Assembly (NCBI RefSeq): GCF_031882575.1
Contig: NZ_CP134772.1
Location: 2,375,001 to 2,439,000 of the forward strand
Reading direction: 5' to 3'
Source of the DNA: Pseudomonas sp. VD-NE ins
GTDB taxonomy: Bacteria; Pseudomonadota; Gammaproteobacteria; Pseudomonadales; Pseudomonadaceae
DNA: 64,000 bases
Shown here: positions 63,142 through 64,000 of the stretch, piece by piece
Numbering within the stretch: the first letter of the stretch is position 1
Layout: every line of letters starts with the position of its first letter
Made by a program: the position numbers and the translations under genes
The notes under the pieces: model-generated
Told to the model about the DNA's origin: nothing
Databases searched by the model: none
The model's input: the letters and a program-made list of their open reading frames with translations, nothing else

Positions 63142-64000
63142 GTTCGCCCTCCGTGGTGATCGCGACAGGTTTCAGTACAGGTTTCGCTGGTTCGGCACGA
63201 AGTGCCCGCCAGGTCTGCACGTGTGGTTTGAGTCGATGCCACAGGCGCAAACCCAGACCGAGGAGGAGGCCACTCGGGCGCCAGGAATAAAAACTCCAGC
63301 GCCAGTGCTCCAGTTGCCCGGTCATGCGCTCGTGCAGTTGATGGCTGGAGTTTTCCAGGCTGACCCGCGAGGCATCGATCCAGCGCCAATTGTCGTCGAG
63401 TCCCCAACGAATCCATTCCTCCAGCAACACCCGGCCGCTGCCCAAGTCGGCGTATTGCGGCAGGAAGGCGAGGTTGTAATCGTAGAGTCGCCCCTGTTCG
63501 AGCAGGCCGAGACGATAGCTGATGCAGCGCCCGTTCAACTCCAGCGTCACGACCCGTACCAGGCCTTGGCCGGCGAGGGCGGTGAAGGCGCGTTCGATCA
63601 GTTGGCGGCTGCGTTCGCTGGCGAAAATCCCCACACCTTCATCGCCTTTCCAGCTCACCGCTTCGACTTCGCTGATGACCTGCAACAGCGGCCCCATGCT
63701 CATCGCGTCGGGAACGATGCGCCGCACCTCGGCACCGCACGCGGCAATGCGTTTGCGCGCCCGGCGTAGCTTGTAACGCGGATCGCCGGAGACCTCCTGA
63801 TGATCGGCCTCGCTGATCAGATGCACCGGCACCCGACAACTCAGCCGTCGCTCACCGGTGGAGCTGCGCGCCATCCACTCGGTGAGCGCGCTTTCTTCAC
63901 CGGCAGGCTCGGATAATTCGTTCAGCTGCAACAGCGCGTGGGGCAGGCGTTGGCGAATCACGTTCAGCGCCTGACGCATGTCTTCGCTGCCGAGCAAAGA
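63113..64000 (-). CDS. GNAT/CelD (BcsL)-like acetyltransferase, 5' end beyond the window
   Basis: About 295 residues visible and the frame is open to the right edge, so the N-terminus is likely missing. KLRRARKRIAACGAEVRRIV, WKGDEGVGIFASERSRQLIERAF, VTLELNGRCISYRLGLL, YADLGSGRVLLEEWIRWG and DASRVSLEN fit the CelD/FemAB-like acyltransferase domain often found in exopolysaccharide clusters. It overlaps the deacetylase gene by 29 bp. Confidence 0.85.
   Translation of the reverse strand, partial: SLLGSEDMRQALNVIRQRLPHALLQLNELSEPAGEESALTEWMARSSTGERRLSCRVPVHLISEADHQEVSGDPRYKLRRARKRIAACGAEVRRIVPDAMSMGPLLQVISEVEAVSWKGDEGVGIFASERSRQLIERAFTALAGQGLVRVVTLELNGRCISYRLGLLEQGRLYDYNLAFLPQYADLGSGRVLLEEWIRWGLDDNWRWIDASRVSLENSSHQLHERMTGQLEHWRWSFYSWRPSGLLLGLGLRLWHRLKPHVQTWRALRAEPAKPVLKPVAITTEGEHASPSHSQR

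Overview
The window is chromosomal DNA of a fluorescent-type Pseudomonas (P. fluorescens / P. putida group). This rests on the high-GC coding style, the typical Pseudomonas intergenic REP inverted repeats ('gggagc..gctcgcgaa', 'ggagctggcttgccagcg'), a DUF6124-type gene, and a gene set matching the Mn(II)-oxidation genes known from P. putida. No rRNA, tRNA or CRISPR array was seen.

Layout. 0-13.5 kb holds ordinary accessory metabolism and regulation: a partial winged-helix/NTPase regulator, a short AraC protein, an exported metallo-beta-lactamase-fold hydrolase, a LysR regulator, an Ig-like repeat protein, a DoxX / monooxygenase-like / amidohydrolase / isochorismatase-type set, a mechanosensitive channel with a cyclic-nucleotide-binding domain, an exported esterase and a second LysR regulator. 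13.7-38.6 kb and 44.6-59.6 kb form one functional island, interrupted by a 6-kb patch of repeats and small genes (38.6-44.6 kb). 59.7-64 kb holds a small exported protein, a truncated antitoxin-like gene, a methyltransferase, and a leftward cluster of two acetyltransferases and a ChbG/YdjC deacetylase that looks like surface-polysaccharide metabolism.

The island combines: (i) a giant multicopper oxidase of 1943 aa (MnxG-like) with a downstream set of a YVTN beta-propeller, two Sco proteins, a cytochrome c / periplasmic-binding fusion and a shortened parvulin; (ii) an atypical type II secretion / type IV pilus-like machine split in two (gspG-gspF leftward; a lone receiver, gspE, PilM/N/O/P-like proteins, a TPR-secretin lipoprotein and three pseudopilins rightward); (iii) curli secretion genes csgE-csgF-csgG fused to the end of that secretion operon; (iv) a leftward operon of two large paralogous exported proteins plus curlins CsgB and a very long CsgA; (v) a second multicopper oxidase (McoA-like) translationally coupled to a Sco-cytochrome c fusion; (vi) two paralogous histidine kinases and one NtrC-type sigma54 activator (MnxS1, MnxS2, MnxR-like).

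The best clue that this is one regulon is in the DNA. Sigma54 -24/-12 elements stand before mnxG, mcoA, the secretion operon and a lytic transglycosylase gene. A recurring palindrome TTCCCC-N6-GGGGAA, a candidate MnxR binding site, lies about 50-150 bp upstream of the first three start regions and of the curlin operon. My model, which is inference, is that the MnxS kinases activate MnxR, which switches on metal-oxidising multicopper enzymes, their copper and haem maturation factors, a dedicated export machine and an amyloid/surface matrix that could hold enzyme and mineral at the cell surface. The Mnx regulators and oxidases are known from P. putida; their linkage to this secretion machine, to csgEFG and to the two paralogous exported proteins is what deserves a closer look.
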